Assembly (NCBI GenBank): GCA_033875315.1
Contig: JANRJG010000026.1
Location: 62,001 to 126,000 of the forward strand
Origin: Candidatus Methylacidiphilales bacterium
Lineage (GTDB): Bacteria; Verrucomicrobiota; Verrucomicrobiia; Methylacidiphilales; CAZTYG01
Reading direction: 5' to 3'
DNA length: 64,000 bases
Part shown: one piece after another, positions 1 to 8,689 of the stretch
Position numbering within the stretch: the first letter of the stretch is position 1
How the letters are laid out: each line of letters starts with the position of its first letter
Program-made: the position numbers and the translations under genes
Notes under the pieces: generated by a model
The model's input: the letters and a program-made list of their open reading frames with translations, nothing else
What the model was told of the DNA's origin: nothing
Databases searched by the model: none

Positions 1-1
1 T

Positions 2-100
2 CGCGAACCCGATGCCGCCTTCCGCGACCACCTCGGCCAGTCCGGGGCCCAACTCCTTCTGGCCAACGAAGCCGTTCCCAAAACCCCCGCCTCCCCATGA
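2..100 (+). CDS. 3' end of an unidentified upstream gene
   Basis: An open frame enters from the left edge and stops with TGA at 98-100. This stop overlaps the next start codon in an ATGA arrangement, so the two genes are probably translationally coupled. Only about 32 C-terminal residues are visible, ending in a Pro/Ala-rich tail, and they carry no recognisable motif. Given the class II aldolase downstream it could be a sugar-metabolism partner, but nothing in the visible part shows this. Confidence 0.5.
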   Translation, partial: REPDAAFRDHLGQSGAQLLLANEAVPKTPASP

Positions 101-855
101 ATGACATCCTAGAAAAACTAACCCAACTCTCCCACGAACTCGGTCGCGAAGAGCGCCATCTGGCCATCCTCGGCGAAGGCAACACCAGCGCCGATCTCGG
201 CGACGGCACCTTCCTCGTCAAGGGCTCGGGCAGTTCCCTCGCCACCATGCGCCCGGAACAGTTTTCGCGGGTGAAGAAAAAGGAAGTCCTCGATTTCATC
301 GACCAGCCGGCCACCGAACAGGAAGTGCAGGACTTCCTCCAATCGTGCCGCGTCGACGCCTCCGCTCCCCATCCTTCGGTTGAAACTTTCCTCCACGCCC
401 TCTGTCAAGAAATCGGCGGCGCCAAATGGGTGGGCCACACCCACACCGAATCGATGATCTCCATCCTGGCCAGCCAGGCCGGGGCGCAGCCTTTCCTCCG
501 CCACATCTATCCCGACGTCATTGTGGTCTGTGGCCGTCACATCGCCGTCGTTCCCTACGTCGACCCCGGCCTGGAACTGGCCCGGGTGGTGCGGGAGGAG
601 TTGGTGCGTTTCAAAGCAAAGCACGGCAAGGGCCCCAAACTCGTCCTCATGGTCAACCACGGGCCGGTCGCCCTCGGCCAGACGGAAAAGGAAGTCTTCA
701 ACATCCTCCTCATGGCCGACAAGTGGGCCCGCGCCCTCAACGGCATGGCCGCCTGGGGCGGACCCAAGTATCTGGAGGAATCCGACTCCGACCGGATCGA
801 CAACCGCCTCGACGAGCACTTCCGCCGGAAACAAATCCTCCAGCAGAAGTCCTGA
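97..855 (+). CDS. class II aldolase/adducin family protein
   Basis: The 252-residue protein has the class II aldolase/adducin fold signatures: a GEGNTSADL phosphate-loop motif near residue 26, a VKGSGSSL segment near 41, an HTHTES motif with His114 and His116 as likely metal ligands, and a later VNHGPVALG segment with a further His. Family members are Zn-dependent aldolases or epimerases acting on phosphorylated sugars such as fuculose-, rhamnulose- or ribulose-phosphates. The substrate cannot be assigned from sequence. The ATGA overlap with the upstream frame suggests an operon whose other members lie outside the window. It converges on the pyrophosphatase gene with a 12-base gap. Confidence 0.85.
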   Translation: MNDILEKLTQLSHELGREERHLAILGEGNTSADLGDGTFLVKGSGSSLATMRPEQFSRVKKKEVLDFIDQPATEQEVQDFLQSCRVDASAPHPSVETFLHALCQEIGGAKWVGHTHTESMISILASQAGAQPFLRHIYPDVIVVCGRHIAVVPYVDPGLELARVVREELVRFKAKHGKGPKLVLMVNHGPVALGQTEKEVFNILLMADKWARALNGMAAWGGPKYLEESDSDRIDNRLDEHFRRKQILQQKS

Positions 856-867
856 TCACCCGACTAC

Positions 868-2523
868 CTATCGCGTCATTCCCTGCAACAACCCGATCAG
901 GTGCGGCAGGAGCTGTTTCTTGCGCGACACCACGCCCTGCAATTCGAAGACGCCACCCTCCAGCTTGGGATAGTCGATCGCCTCGATGACGCGGGGCTCG
1001 CCCGCGGCCAGCATCACGCTCACGTGCTGGCTGATGTCGGTGATGAACAGGCAGGCGAAATCGAGTTTTCTTTCACCCACCAATGCCTCCAGGGCCTGTT
1101 GCAGCTCGGCCTTCCGCGCCCAGAAACGCTCCAGCCCCAGTTCTTCCACCTGGGCCACGGCAAATTTCCATCCACCCTCGCTGAAATCCTTGCAGTCGCC
1201 GCGCACCACTTCGGCCGCCGTCTTCACCTGCAGGACGGAACCCTCGGCAAAAAACCGCTCAGCATAGGCCTTGAGATCCCGTCCCGCTACCTCACCCAGC
1301 CAGGCCAGCAATTCCCGGTCCTCTTGGGTCGTGGTGGGCGAGGTCAGGTAGAGCGTGTCGGAGATCACCCCCGTGGCGAGGCAGAGCGCGATGTCAGGCC
1401 CGGGGGTCAGCCCGCGTTGGCGGAACTGCTTGGCCACCAGCGACGAGGTCGATCCGAGGGGCTCGTTGATGAAGCGGATCGGCTCACGCGTGACGAGGTT
1501 TCCGCCCAGCCGGTGGTGGTCCAACACCTCAAGAATTTCCGCCTGCTCCACCCCGTTGACTGCCTGGCCGAATTCGTTGTGGTCGACCAGGATCAACTTG
1601 GTCAGCGGCGGATTGACCAGATCGGACTTGGAAAAGACACCCACCAGTTGGTCGGATTCATCAACCACGGGGAAGAGGGTCACCGCGGTGGTGGCGGCCA
1701 GCGCCCGGATCTTCTCGATCGGGTCCCCCGGAGCGAAACGCACAAAATCCTTCTGCAACGCATGCGTGACCCGCTTGGAACATTTGATCAGGATCGTTGT
1801 TGTCGCGGTGTCGTGAGGGGAAATCAGCACGGCCACTCCCTTGGCTTTGGCATGCGCGAGAATGTTCGGCTCAATCTCATACCCACTGGTGACGATCAAG
1901 GCCCGAACGCCGAAGTCGATCGCCGGCTTCTGGATGGTGGGGCGGTTCCCGGTCACGAGGATGGTGCGCTCGAGGGGGAATTCGCCGAGGCGTTCCCCGA
2001 AGGCCGCGGCCCGCTGGGCCCCCACCACCAGGATGAAGGGGATCTCGTCATCGAGACCCACCTCGTTCTGGAACCGGCCCCCCAGAGCCTTGGCGATGCG
2101 TCGCAGGCTGGTATCGACCACCCGGGCATCGGTCGGGGCCTTGGAACTGTTGGGCAGGAGGAGGTCGACCATCTTCTGGAGGGAAAGCATCCCAAGCACG
2201 TGTCCCTCCGCATCGAGCACGGGCAGCGTGCGGAGCCCGGGGCCCCGCATGCGGTCGAAGGCTTCACCAAAGGATTCATCCACCCCCGCACTGATGACTT
2301 CGCGCCGGGCAATCTGACCGGCGGTCGGGCGGACATCCATGACCAGCCTCGGTGCGTGAACCCCGGCCTGCTCGAGGGCAAAGGCGGTCCGGGCGTTGAT
2401 CTCCCCACAGCGGGCGGCCTCCACGCCCGGCATCCCGGTGCGGCGGAGCAGGTCGGCGTAACCGATCGCCGAACAGATGGCGTCGGTGTCGGGGTTCTTG
2501 TGTCCGATGACGTAGGTGGGCAT
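868..2523 (-). CDS. ppaC: manganese-dependent inorganic pyrophosphatase with CBS/DRTGG regulatory insert
   Basis: Family II (DHH) pyrophosphatase of 551 residues hydrolysing PPi in the cytoplasm. The N-terminus has GHKNPDTDAI with His8, Asp12 and Asp14 as metal ligands. The later LVDHNEFGQAV and LDHHRLGG segments complete the DHH core, followed by a DHHA2 domain. About 240 residues between the first motif and the core hold two CBS halves (for example RTLPVLDAEGHVLGMLS and TLFPVVDESDQLVGVFS) around a DRTGG-like domain. In this subfamily, CBS domains regulate activity by adenine nucleotides. The length is typical of CBS-PPases. A strong hairpin lies just upstream of the ATG and no clear Shine-Dalgarno is seen. 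Confidence 0.93.
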   Translation of the reverse strand: MPTYVIGHKNPDTDAICSAIGYADLLRRTGMPGVEAARCGEINARTAFALEQAGVHAPRLVMDVRPTAGQIARREVISAGVDESFGEAFDRMRGPGLRTLPVLDAEGHVLGMLSLQKMVDLLLPNSSKAPTDARVVDTSLRRIAKALGGRFQNEVGLDDEIPFILVVGAQRAAAFGERLGEFPLERTILVTGNRPTIQKPAIDFGVRALIVTSGYEIEPNILAHAKAKGVAVLISPHDTATTTILIKCSKRVTHALQKDFVRFAPGDPIEKIRALAATTAVTLFPVVDESDQLVGVFSKSDLVNPPLTKLILVDHNEFGQAVNGVEQAEILEVLDHHRLGGNLVTREPIRFINEPLGSTSSLVAKQFRQRGLTPGPDIALCLATGVISDTLYLTSPTTTQEDRELLAWLGEVAGRDLKAYAERFFAEGSVLQVKTAAEVVRGDCKDFSEGGWKFAVAQVEELGLERFWARKAELQQALEALVGERKLDFACLFITDISQHVSVMLAAGEPRVIEAIDYPKLEGGVFELQGVVSRKKQLLPHLIGLLQGMTR

Positions 2524-2527
2524 GAGC

Positions 2528-2548
2528 GGGTTCCGCAGGGCGGAACCC
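2528..2548 (-). other. hairpin in the ppaC translation initiation region
   Basis: A perfect 9-bp stem (2528-2536 with 2540-2548) and a 3-base loop sit 4 bases upstream of the ppaC ATG. This is where a ribosome binding site would lie. It could hide the start region or be the remains of a terminator. The role is inferred from position only. Confidence 0.4.
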
Positions 2549-2551
2549 GGA

Positions 2552-2586
2552 GTTTTAAGTGTTAAGTCTTAAGTTTCAAGTGGTAA
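2552..2586. repeat. degenerate heptanucleotide array (GTNTTAA units)
   Basis: Five consecutive 7-base units (GTTTTAA, GTGTTAA, GTCTTAA, GTTTCAA, GTGGTAA) lie between ppaC and the VapBC pair. It is AT-rich relative to its surroundings and shares only its 7-base period with the other arrays in the window. Confidence 0.6.
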
Positions 2587-2648
2587 CCCTGAAATCCAGC
2601 GAATAGTAACCGGCCTCACCTACAGTAGTCAATTTTCCCGCTTGTTTC

Positions 2649-2677
2649 TTGACTAATTACTCTTTTCCTTAAATACT
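2649..2677 (+). promoter_or_regulatory. candidate promoter of the vapBC pair
   Basis: A -35-like TTGACT (2649-2654) is followed after 17 bases by a -10-like AATACT (2672-2677). Transcription would start about 7 bases later, at or next to the vapB ATG at 2684, implying a leaderless or nearly leaderless mRNA. No ribosome binding site is visible before that ATG, which agrees. Confidence 0.4.
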
Positions 2678-2683
2678 TCTCTT

Positions 2684-2926
2684 ATGAAGACCAGTTTGGA
2701 AATTCCGGATGAATTGGTCCGCGAGATCAAGATGTTGGCCGCCCGTGAAGGACGCAAGCTCAAGGATGTCGTGGCTGATTCCCTGCGCCAAACCCTCGCC
2801 CAGCGCCCTTCTGACCCGCGTCCGAGCTTGCGCGACTTGAAGCCCTTTTCGGTCGGACAAGTCCACCCTATCCTCATCGACGACCGGATGGATGACCTGC
2901 TCCATGAACGTGGCCATCGATACTGA
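2684..2926 (+). CDS. VapB-like ribbon-helix-helix antitoxin
   Basis: The 80-residue protein begins MKTSLEIPDELVREIKML and continues with a helical segment ending near residue 37. This is the N-terminal ribbon-helix-helix layout of VapB-type antitoxins, which bind operator DNA as dimers. The C-terminal half would wrap the toxin. Its stop overlaps the toxin gene by 23 bases, the usual coupled arrangement. As a class, such antitoxins repress their own promoter together with the toxin. The specific family within the RHH superfamily is not certain. Confidence 0.75.
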   Translation: MKTSLEIPDELVREIKMLAAREGRKLKDVVADSLRQTLAQRPSDPRPSLRDLKPFSVGQVHPILIDDRMDDLLHERGHRY

Positions 2927-3335
2927 TTTTTTGGTCCGCCTGAACATTGCCGAACACCCCGGGCGTCCCGGGGCCGTGCTGATTCGTGACCAAAATCTGG
3001 ATGCGGGAAACCGCTTCGGTCTCACCCCCCAAGTGCTGGCCGAATTCATTCACATCGTGACTGATCCCCGTCGCTTTGAACGTCCCCTGGCCATGGATAC
3101 CGCCCTGAACCGGGCCGAAAAATGGTGGAACGCGGCGGAAGTCGTTCACCTTCTCCCGACCTCGGAAGCGGTCAGTCGGTTTCTGGCGCAAATGCGCACC
3201 AGCCAACTCGGGCGCAAGCGCATCTTGGACACTTTGCTGGCCTCCACCTGCCTGGCCTCGGGAGTCACACACCTGATCACGGGCAATGCCGCCGACTACC
3301 AGATTTTCCCGGGTCTGACGTTGATCGAGATTTGA
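2904..3335 (+). CDS. VapC-like PIN-domain ribonuclease toxin
   Basis: PIN-domain protein of 143 residues from the ATG at 2904, which gives the canonical start MNVAIDTDFL. An in-frame ATG 12 bases earlier is less likely. Acidic residues typical of the Mg-dependent active site are visible: Asp6 and Asp8 in AIDTDF, Glu in VLAEFIH, Asp in RILDTLLA, and a C-terminal TGNAADY. VapC toxins cleave tRNA or rRNA when not bound by VapB. It overlaps the antitoxin gene, so the pair is co-translated. The target RNA cannot be predicted. Confidence 0.85.
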   Translation: MNVAIDTDFLVRLNIAEHPGRPGAVLIRDQNLDAGNRFGLTPQVLAEFIHIVTDPRRFERPLAMDTALNRAEKWWNAAEVVHLLPTSEAVSRFLAQMRTSQLGRKRILDTLLASTCLASGVTHLITGNAADYQIFPGLTLIEI

Positions 3336-3366
3336 TCCGCTATCGAATCCATCAATCACCCTGCAA

Positions 3367-3891
3367 TCACCGGTTCCAAGGCATCCGGGCCAGCAGCAGG
3401 CCCATGCCACACCAATCGGTGAGGCCGGCAAAGACCAAGCCGCCCCCGACAAAAGCCGAGATACCGATCCAGCCCGGATGGACAAAATAACCCAGCACCG
3501 CCCCCGTGAACACGAGGGCTCCGGCCACAATCCGCACCTGCCGCTCCAAAGAAATCGTTTTCTTCCCATGGACCAGGGGCAACCCGGCTTTTTCCCAGGC
3601 GGACACCCCCCCTTGCAACACCCGGACCTTGGTGATTCCGGCCGTGGCCAGCTTTCCCGCCGCCTGTCCGGCCCTCCCGCCCGATTGGCAGACCACCACG
3701 ATCCCCTCCTTATCACGGGCCAGTTGCGACACCGCACCGGGATCGAGATCGGAAAGCGGGTGGAGCACCGATCCCTCGATGTGGGCACCGGCAAATTCCG
3801 CAGGTGTCCGGACATCCAACAAAAGCGCACGGGATGTGATCGTAGAAAGATCCGTGGAGGAAATCTGGTCGATGATCGTGGCCGATGACAT
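3367..3891 (-). CDS. rhodanese-domain membrane protein (YgaP-like)
   Basis: From the ATG at 3891 the protein is 174 residues. Residues 10-107 form a rhodanese domain with LLLDVRTPAEF and the active loop VVCQSGGRAG, where Cys68 is the predicted persulfide-forming cysteine. Residues 120-165 hold two hydrophobic segments of the DUF2892 type. This matches membrane-anchored single-domain rhodaneses such as YgaP, which transfer sulfane sulfur. A longer upstream in-frame extension is rejected because it would run through the divergent gene. Divergent from the gene at 3919. Confidence 0.85.
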   Translation of the reverse strand: MSSATIIDQISSTDLSTITSRALLLDVRTPAEFAGAHIEGSVLHPLSDLDPGAVSQLARDKEGIVVVCQSGGRAGQAAGKLATAGITKVRVLQGGVSAWEKAGLPLVHGKKTISLERQVRIVAGALVFTGAVLGYFVHPGWIGISAFVGGGLVFAGLTDWCGMGLLLARMPWNR

Positions 3892-3918
3892 ATCATAACA
3901 AATTGGAGGATTTCTCCC

Positions 3919-4365
3919 ATGCAGGCAAATGAAATGCTTGAAGAAAACCGGCTCCATGCGGTCCGTTTGACCGGAATCACCTCCCATGCTTTAATGGCGA
4001 ACATGCTTCGCGATGCACCCATCCGCCCCGTGGCGAACGACCTGCCACGCAAGTGGCTGATGGATGATTATCTCGAATTGGTGGTTTGGTATGCCCCGGA
4101 AGGGAATGCAGCGGGGTTTGAGTTGATCTACGACCGCATGAACCGACCGCGCAGCATCCGGTGGCTTCCGGGACAGGAGGCCAGACATTACGCCGTGGAC
4201 GGTGGCGAGGACAACCCGGGGAAAAACCGTTCCCCCATGCTCCTGGCCGATGGAGCTCCGGACCTGCCCCGGATTCGCGAGGAGTTCAGCCTCCGCTCCC
4301 GGGACCTGCCCCAATACCTGCAGGAATTCGTCTCCCTGCGCCTGGCTTCGCTGTCATTTCCCTGA
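3919..4365 (+). CDS. hypothetical protein
   Basis: A 148-residue soluble protein with no recognised domain. A good ribosome binding site (GGAGG at 3905-3909, 9 bases from ATG) supports the start. The middle (residues 50-90) alternates hydrophobic and charged positions, with LELVVWYAP and FELIYDRMNRPRSIRWLPG suggesting beta strands. The C-terminus looks helical. It is divergent from the rhodanese gene and 67 bases upstream of a secreted nuclease/phosphatase-family gene on the same strand. No function is proposed. Confidence 0.6.
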   Translation: MQANEMLEENRLHAVRLTGITSHALMANMLRDAPIRPVANDLPRKWLMDDYLELVVWYAPEGNAAGFELIYDRMNRPRSIRWLPGQEARHYAVDGGEDNPGKNRSPMLLADGAPDLPRIREEFSLRSRDLPQYLQEFVSLRLASLSFP

Positions 4366-4432
4366 ACGGGCGGACCGTTCAACCACAACCACTTCCCCCT
4401 TCCCGGAAAACAAACCACCGCTAAACAAAAGA

Positions 4433-5449
4433 ATGCGTTGTAACCGATGGGTTGTGCTGTTCGTCCTGCTTGCCCCCCCTTGGGCTGGAGCCGAACCATG
4501 GACGGAAAAACCCGCCAACGAAGTAGTCCCCTTGCCCGGAACCACCATCCGGGAGCGATCGTTTTTTCGTGTGGCATCCTGGAACATCGAATGGTATCCG
4601 GCCGGACAGCGCGGGGGGCAAGAACAGGCCACAAACTGGCAAACCGCCGCGGTGGCCCACTTGATCAACCAGATCAAACCGGATGTCCTGGCCACCCAGG
4701 AAATCCGCAACATCGGGGCCCTCCAGCGCCTCAACCGCAACATCGGCCTGTGGCCCTTCTCCCATCTGGCGGCATCCATTTTTTACCAAAAAAACGACAC
4801 CGCCCGCGACCTCGACCGCATCCAGCAACAGTGCGGCTTCATGGCCCGCCACCCGTGGGATGATCTCTGGGAAGTGGACTTCACCCCGATCGCAGGAGCC
4901 GACCGTCCCGTGCGCGGATGGCTGGCCGCACGTTGGAAAGTCGGACCGCTCACCTTCACCATCTACAACGGCCACCTCAAAAGTGATTCCGGGGCCGGAC
5001 GCCCCGAGGAACGCGCCGCCAATTACCGGAATCGACGGGCCGCCATTGCCGAGCTGAAGGCCGACCTCGACCGTCATGACCTCGACCCCTACCGGGACAA
5101 AATCCTCGTTCTGGGCAATTTCAATACCGACTATTTCCTCGCCGATGCCGAGGGGGCGAAGATATTCACCGATCTCGACCGCCTGGGTTTCCATATGGCC
5201 CAGCCCCCGGTGAAACGTGAAGAAGCCATCACCCTGCCCGCGCGCAAGGGCGTGGAGGAGATCCCCGACCAGGTGGTTGACTACATCTTCCTGTCCTCGG
5301 GCTGGCGCGGCATCGAGCCGGAATTGAAAATCCTCGCCCAGGGGGCCTCGAAGAAAAAAGACGTCTTCGGCGGCGATGCGCCCGGACTGGCCAGCGACCA
5401 TTACCCGGTTTACATCGATATTCCGCTGGGCCCGGAAAATCCGCGGTGA
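4433..5449 (+). CDS. secreted endonuclease/exonuclease/phosphatase-family protein
   Basis: From ATG 4433 the protein is 338 residues with a cleavable signal peptide (about residues 1-20, ending WAGAEPW). The EEP fold follows: VASWNIEWYP with the metal-site Asn, IKPDVLATQEIRN with Glu, YNGHLKS with His and Asn, VLGNFNTDY in the position usually GDFN, and a C-terminal ASDHYPVYID with the conserved Asp-His. The family includes DNase I-like nucleases and phosphodiesterases, probably exported here. A longer frame starting near 4202 overlaps the previous gene and is not used. The GN-F-N replacement of the usual Asp is worth noting. Confidence 0.85.
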   Translation: MRCNRWVVLFVLLAPPWAGAEPWTEKPANEVVPLPGTTIRERSFFRVASWNIEWYPAGQRGGQEQATNWQTAAVAHLINQIKPDVLATQEIRNIGALQRLNRNIGLWPFSHLAASIFYQKNDTARDLDRIQQQCGFMARHPWDDLWEVDFTPIAGADRPVRGWLAARWKVGPLTFTIYNGHLKSDSGAGRPEERAANYRNRRAAIAELKADLDRHDLDPYRDKILVLGNFNTDYFLADAEGAKIFTDLDRLGFHMAQPPVKREEAITLPARKGVEEIPDQVVDYIFLSSGWRGIEPELKILAQGASKKKDVFGGDAPGLASDHYPVYIDIPLGPENPR

Positions 5450-5464
5450 CCAGATCCTAACATT

Positions 5465-6406
5465 CTAATCGAAAATCATCCCCGGCATGAGTTTTTGTCC
5501 GCGGGCAAAATCGGCGGCGGGCATCCGGGCCCGGCCCTCCATTTGCACCTCGCGCAACAAAATGCCTCCATCGCCGGCTCCGACCCATACACCCTCTTTT
5601 CCGACCCGGAGGATTTCCCCCGGCCTGCCCCGCACTTTGCGGCAAAGGATGATGCGGAAAACTTTCAACAAACGCCGCTGCCCGTGGTCCTCGAAATAGG
5701 TATAGGCCGAGGGCCATGGGCTCATGGCCCGGACCCGGCGGTCGATCTCGCACAGTGGGCGGCTCCAATCCAGGCGGCCGTCCGCCTTGCTCAGCTTGGG
5801 GGCGTAAGTCGCCAGGCCTGCGTCCTGGGGAAGGCGCGGCGCCCGGCCTTCCCTAACCAGAGAGAGGGCGCGCAACAACAACCCGGGGGCCTGGGCGGCC
5901 AAACGGTCGTGCAATGCCCCGGCCGTGGCCCGGCGCCCCATCGGGAAAGCTTCCTGCAAGAGGATGTCGCCCGTGTCCAAGCCCGCATCCATCCACATCA
6001 CGGTCATGCCGGTGCGGGCGTCGCCGGCCAGGATCGCCGCCTGGATGCAACTGGCGCCCCGGTGGCGGGGAAGGAGGGAGGCATGGAGATTGAGGCAGCC
6101 CATTCGCGGCAATTCAAGGACCGCGGGCTTGAGGATCTGGCCGTAGGCACACACCACCAGGACATCGGGCACCAGGGCCCGCAGTTCTTCGATCACCTCG
6201 GGACGGTTGATTTTTTCCGGCTGCAGCAGGACCACCCCGGAGCCGGCGACGGCCCGTTTGACCGGGGAAGGCGTCGGTTCCAGCTTCCTTCCCGCTGGCC
6301 GGTCCGGCTGGGTCACCACCCCCACCAGATGGATTCCGGGGGCGGAAACCAACGCCCGGTAGGAGGGCACTCCGATTTCGCCCGTTCCCACAAAGACGAC
6401 ACGCAT
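5465..6406 (-). CDS. fmt: methionyl-tRNA formyltransferase
   Basis: A 313-residue enzyme that formylates initiator Met-tRNA. MRVVFVGTGEIGVPS opens the Rossmann-like formyltransferase domain. The catalytic signature NLHASLLPRHRGAS carries Asn106 and His108, and Asp144 lies in DAGLDTGDILL. The C-terminal part (about 205-313) fits the Fmt tRNA-binding OB domain. The start at 6406 is preferred because it gives the canonical N-terminus, although another ATG lies 6 bases upstream. Peptide deformylase, its functional partner, is not adjacent but lies at the far end of the window. Confidence 0.93.
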   Translation of the reverse strand: MRVVFVGTGEIGVPSYRALVSAPGIHLVGVVTQPDRPAGRKLEPTPSPVKRAVAGSGVVLLQPEKINRPEVIEELRALVPDVLVVCAYGQILKPAVLELPRMGCLNLHASLLPRHRGASCIQAAILAGDARTGMTVMWMDAGLDTGDILLQEAFPMGRRATAGALHDRLAAQAPGLLLRALSLVREGRAPRLPQDAGLATYAPKLSKADGRLDWSRPLCEIDRRVRAMSPWPSAYTYFEDHGQRRLLKVFRIILCRKVRGRPGEILRVGKEGVWVGAGDGGILLREVQMEGRARMPAADFARGQKLMPGMIFD

Positions 6407-6654
6407 GGCCATGGGATAGCCCACCGACCGGGGACAATCCAGCAAATCTCCTTGCCCGGCCACCCATGGCGCGCTAGCTCATAGGAATGCTTTGTTCCGC
6501 AGCCACCGCCCTTGCTGCCCGGCCCCGCTTCTGTGTCGGCCTTTCGATTATCATTACCGCCTGACCTCCTGCAACCGGCAGTGAAGGTCCCCACCTCCCC
6601 CCGCCAGCCGGGAAACCACCCTTTGATCCAACCCCCACCTCCATTCCCACTTCC

Positions 6655-8226
6655 ATGAAAATCCCCACCGTCCTCTACGACACCACCCTGCGCGACGGAG
6701 CCCAGGCCGAAGGCATCAACCTGTCTGCCTCCGACAAGCTCCGCATCGCCGAACGTTTGGCCGCCTTCGGGGTGCATTACATCGAGGGCGGATTCCCGGG
6801 CTCCAACGAGAAGGACATCGCCTTTTTCCGCGAGGCCGCCAAACGAAACTGGGGATCCACCCGCATCGCCGCCTTCGGCAGCACCCGCAAACCGGAAATG
6901 AAGGTCACTGACGACCCGCAAATGGACCTGCTCCTGCGCGCGGAGACGCCAGTGGTCACTTTCGTGGGCAAATCTTCCCGTTTCCAGGTCACTGAAGTCC
7001 TCCGGACCACGACCGATGAAAACCTCCGCATGTTGGCCGACACCACCGCGCACCTGCAGCGTCATGGTCGCGAGGTCATGTATGATGCCGAACATTTCTT
7101 CGACGGCTACTTGCTCGACCCTGATTACGCCCTGGCCTGCCTGCGCGCCGCTTCCGATGCCGGGGCTTCGTATGTCGTCCTCTGCGACACCAACGGCGGC
7201 CGACTCCCACATGAGATCGCCGCAGCCACTGCCGCGGCCTGCGCGGCCGTTTCCTGCCGCGTGGCCATCCACACCCACAACGATTGCGGGCTGGGAGTGG
7301 CGAATGCCGTCGCCGCCCTCCAAGCCGGAGCCTCCCAGGTGCAGGGGACGATCAACGGCTATGGTGAACGCACCGGCAATTGCAACCTCACCACGGTCAT
7401 CCCGATCCTCGAACTGAAGCTCGCCCGTCCGGTGCTGCCCCCGGGCATGCTGGCCCGACTGACCGAGATCTCCCAATTCGTCGACGAGGTGGCCAACCAA
7501 AACCACGACATCCGCGCCCCGTTCGTCGGCCAGGCCTCGTTCGCCCACAAGGGCGGCATGCACGCCAATGCCGTGACCAAATCCGGCTCCAGTTACGAAC
7601 ACATCGACCCGGCCCAAGTCGGCAACCAGCGCAGAATCCTCGTCGGCGAATTGTCCAGCCGCAGCAACATCATGCTCAAGGCCCGGGAATTTGGCGTCGA
7701 TCTTCCGGACAAATCAACCGAGGCCCGCCTCGTTCTGGACCGGGTCAAGCAGATGGAAAATGAGGGCTATGAATTCGAAGCGGCCGATGCCTCCTTCGAG
7801 TTGTTGGTGCGCCGCGCCCTCGACCCCGGCCTGTCTTTTTTCAAAGCGCGCGAATACCACGTTTCCATGCGCAAGGACGCCGCCAGCGATTCCTCCGACT
7901 GCGAAGCCACAGTGAGGCTCGAAATCGCGGGTGAGGAGTTCCACACCGTGGCCAAAGGTGACGGTCCGGTCAACGCCCTCGACAACAGCCTCCGCCGGGC
8001 CCTGGCGCAAAAGTATCCGGAAATCGCCGGCCTGCACCTGATCGATTACAAGGTCCGGATCGTCAATTCTTCCGCCGGCACCGCCGCCCGCATCCGCGTG
8101 CTGGTGGAATCCAGCCACGAAGGCCGGGAATGGGGTACCGTCGGGGTTTCAGACAATGTGATTGAGGCCAGTTGGCTGGCCTTGACCGACAGCTTCGAGT
8201 ACCTGCTCCTGCGGCGGGGCAAGTAG
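6655..8226 (+). CDS. cimA: (R)-citramalate synthase
   Basis: A 523-residue member of the alpha-isopropylmalate/homocitrate synthase family. The TIM-barrel part has LYDTTLRDGAQAEG at 7-20, a metal-binding HTHNDCG segment and GGMHANAV. The C-terminal third is a LeuA-type dimer/regulatory domain. CimA condenses pyruvate and acetyl-CoA to citramalate, starting a threonine-independent route to isoleucine. The 'DGAQAEG' form and the long C-terminal domain separate it from LeuA and NifV, though substrate calls in this family remain inferential. It stands alone on its strand between two reverse-strand genes. Confidence 0.87.
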   Translation: MKIPTVLYDTTLRDGAQAEGINLSASDKLRIAERLAAFGVHYIEGGFPGSNEKDIAFFREAAKRNWGSTRIAAFGSTRKPEMKVTDDPQMDLLLRAETPVVTFVGKSSRFQVTEVLRTTTDENLRMLADTTAHLQRHGREVMYDAEHFFDGYLLDPDYALACLRAASDAGASYVVLCDTNGGRLPHEIAAATAAACAAVSCRVAIHTHNDCGLGVANAVAALQAGASQVQGTINGYGERTGNCNLTTVIPILELKLARPVLPPGMLARLTEISQFVDEVANQNHDIRAPFVGQASFAHKGGMHANAVTKSGSSYEHIDPAQVGNQRRILVGELSSRSNIMLKAREFGVDLPDKSTEARLVLDRVKQMENEGYEFEAADASFELLVRRALDPGLSFFKAREYHVSMRKDAASDSSDCEATVRLEIAGEEFHTVAKGDGPVNALDNSLRRALAQKYPEIAGLHLIDYKVRIVNSSAGTAARIRVLVESSHEGREWGTVGVSDNVIEASWLALTDSFEYLLLRRGK

Positions 8227-8291
8227 AATCAAGCTATTGGAGCGGAAAACCCTTCTCCTGATCCTGCCCTGAGAACCTGACGGAACATGAA

Positions 8292-8332
8292 CCTTGTCGC
8301 GCGGATAGACGCGAGGCGCGGCATGGACAAGG
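8292..8332. other. inverted repeat downstream of cimA
   Basis: CCTTGTC (8292-8298) pairs with GACAAGG (8326-8332), with an inner CGCG-rich stem. It lies between the convergent cimA and the small membrane protein gene and has no T-tract, so it may be an RNA-end or factor-dependent signal rather than an intrinsic terminator. Confidence 0.35.
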
Positions 8333-8350
8333 GCCGTTAGGATTATTGGA

Positions 8351-8632
8351 TTATTCTTCGGATTCGTCGATCTCTTTGAGCGCGCGCTTGGCCGCCATCA
8401 GACGGGAGAGTCCCATCGCAAAAGAAACCAGACCGACAGGGAGAAGACAGACGCAGATGACAAAGGCCCAGCCCAGCGAAGCGAGGGCTTGCAGGATGGC
8501 GCCATCATCGGTGATGAGGATATTGACGATGGCCAAACCAAGGGGGACCACGGTCAGGAGCACCCCGATGCCCATGATCATATTGGCGCGGCGGAGGGAT
8601 TCTTGGGGGGACAATTTGGCTGGTTCGCTCAT
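8351..8632 (-). CDS. small two-helix membrane protein, unknown function
   Basis: From ATG 8632 the protein has 93 residues. It has a short soluble N-terminus, two hydrophobic helices (about 20-42 and 52-76) and a charged C-terminus rich in Lys and Glu. No family is recognised. It lies 55 bases upstream of the ispD start-to-stop block on the same strand and could be the last gene of the mla-ispD transcript. Confidence 0.6.
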   Translation of the reverse strand: MSEPAKLSPQESLRRANMIMGIGVLLTVVPLGLAIVNILITDDGAILQALASLGWAFVICVCLLPVGLVSFAMGLSRLMAAKRALKEIDESEE

Positions 8633-8689
8633 GGCGATCATGATGCCGTTGCCTAGCATCCTGTCAATTCGCTTTGTCGGATGGATTGG

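Noticed and set aside
901-2565. 554-residue plus-strand open frame opposite ppaC
   Set aside because: It is an antisense shadow of a clear pyrophosphatase gene, with a His/Gly/Arg-rich composition and no family.
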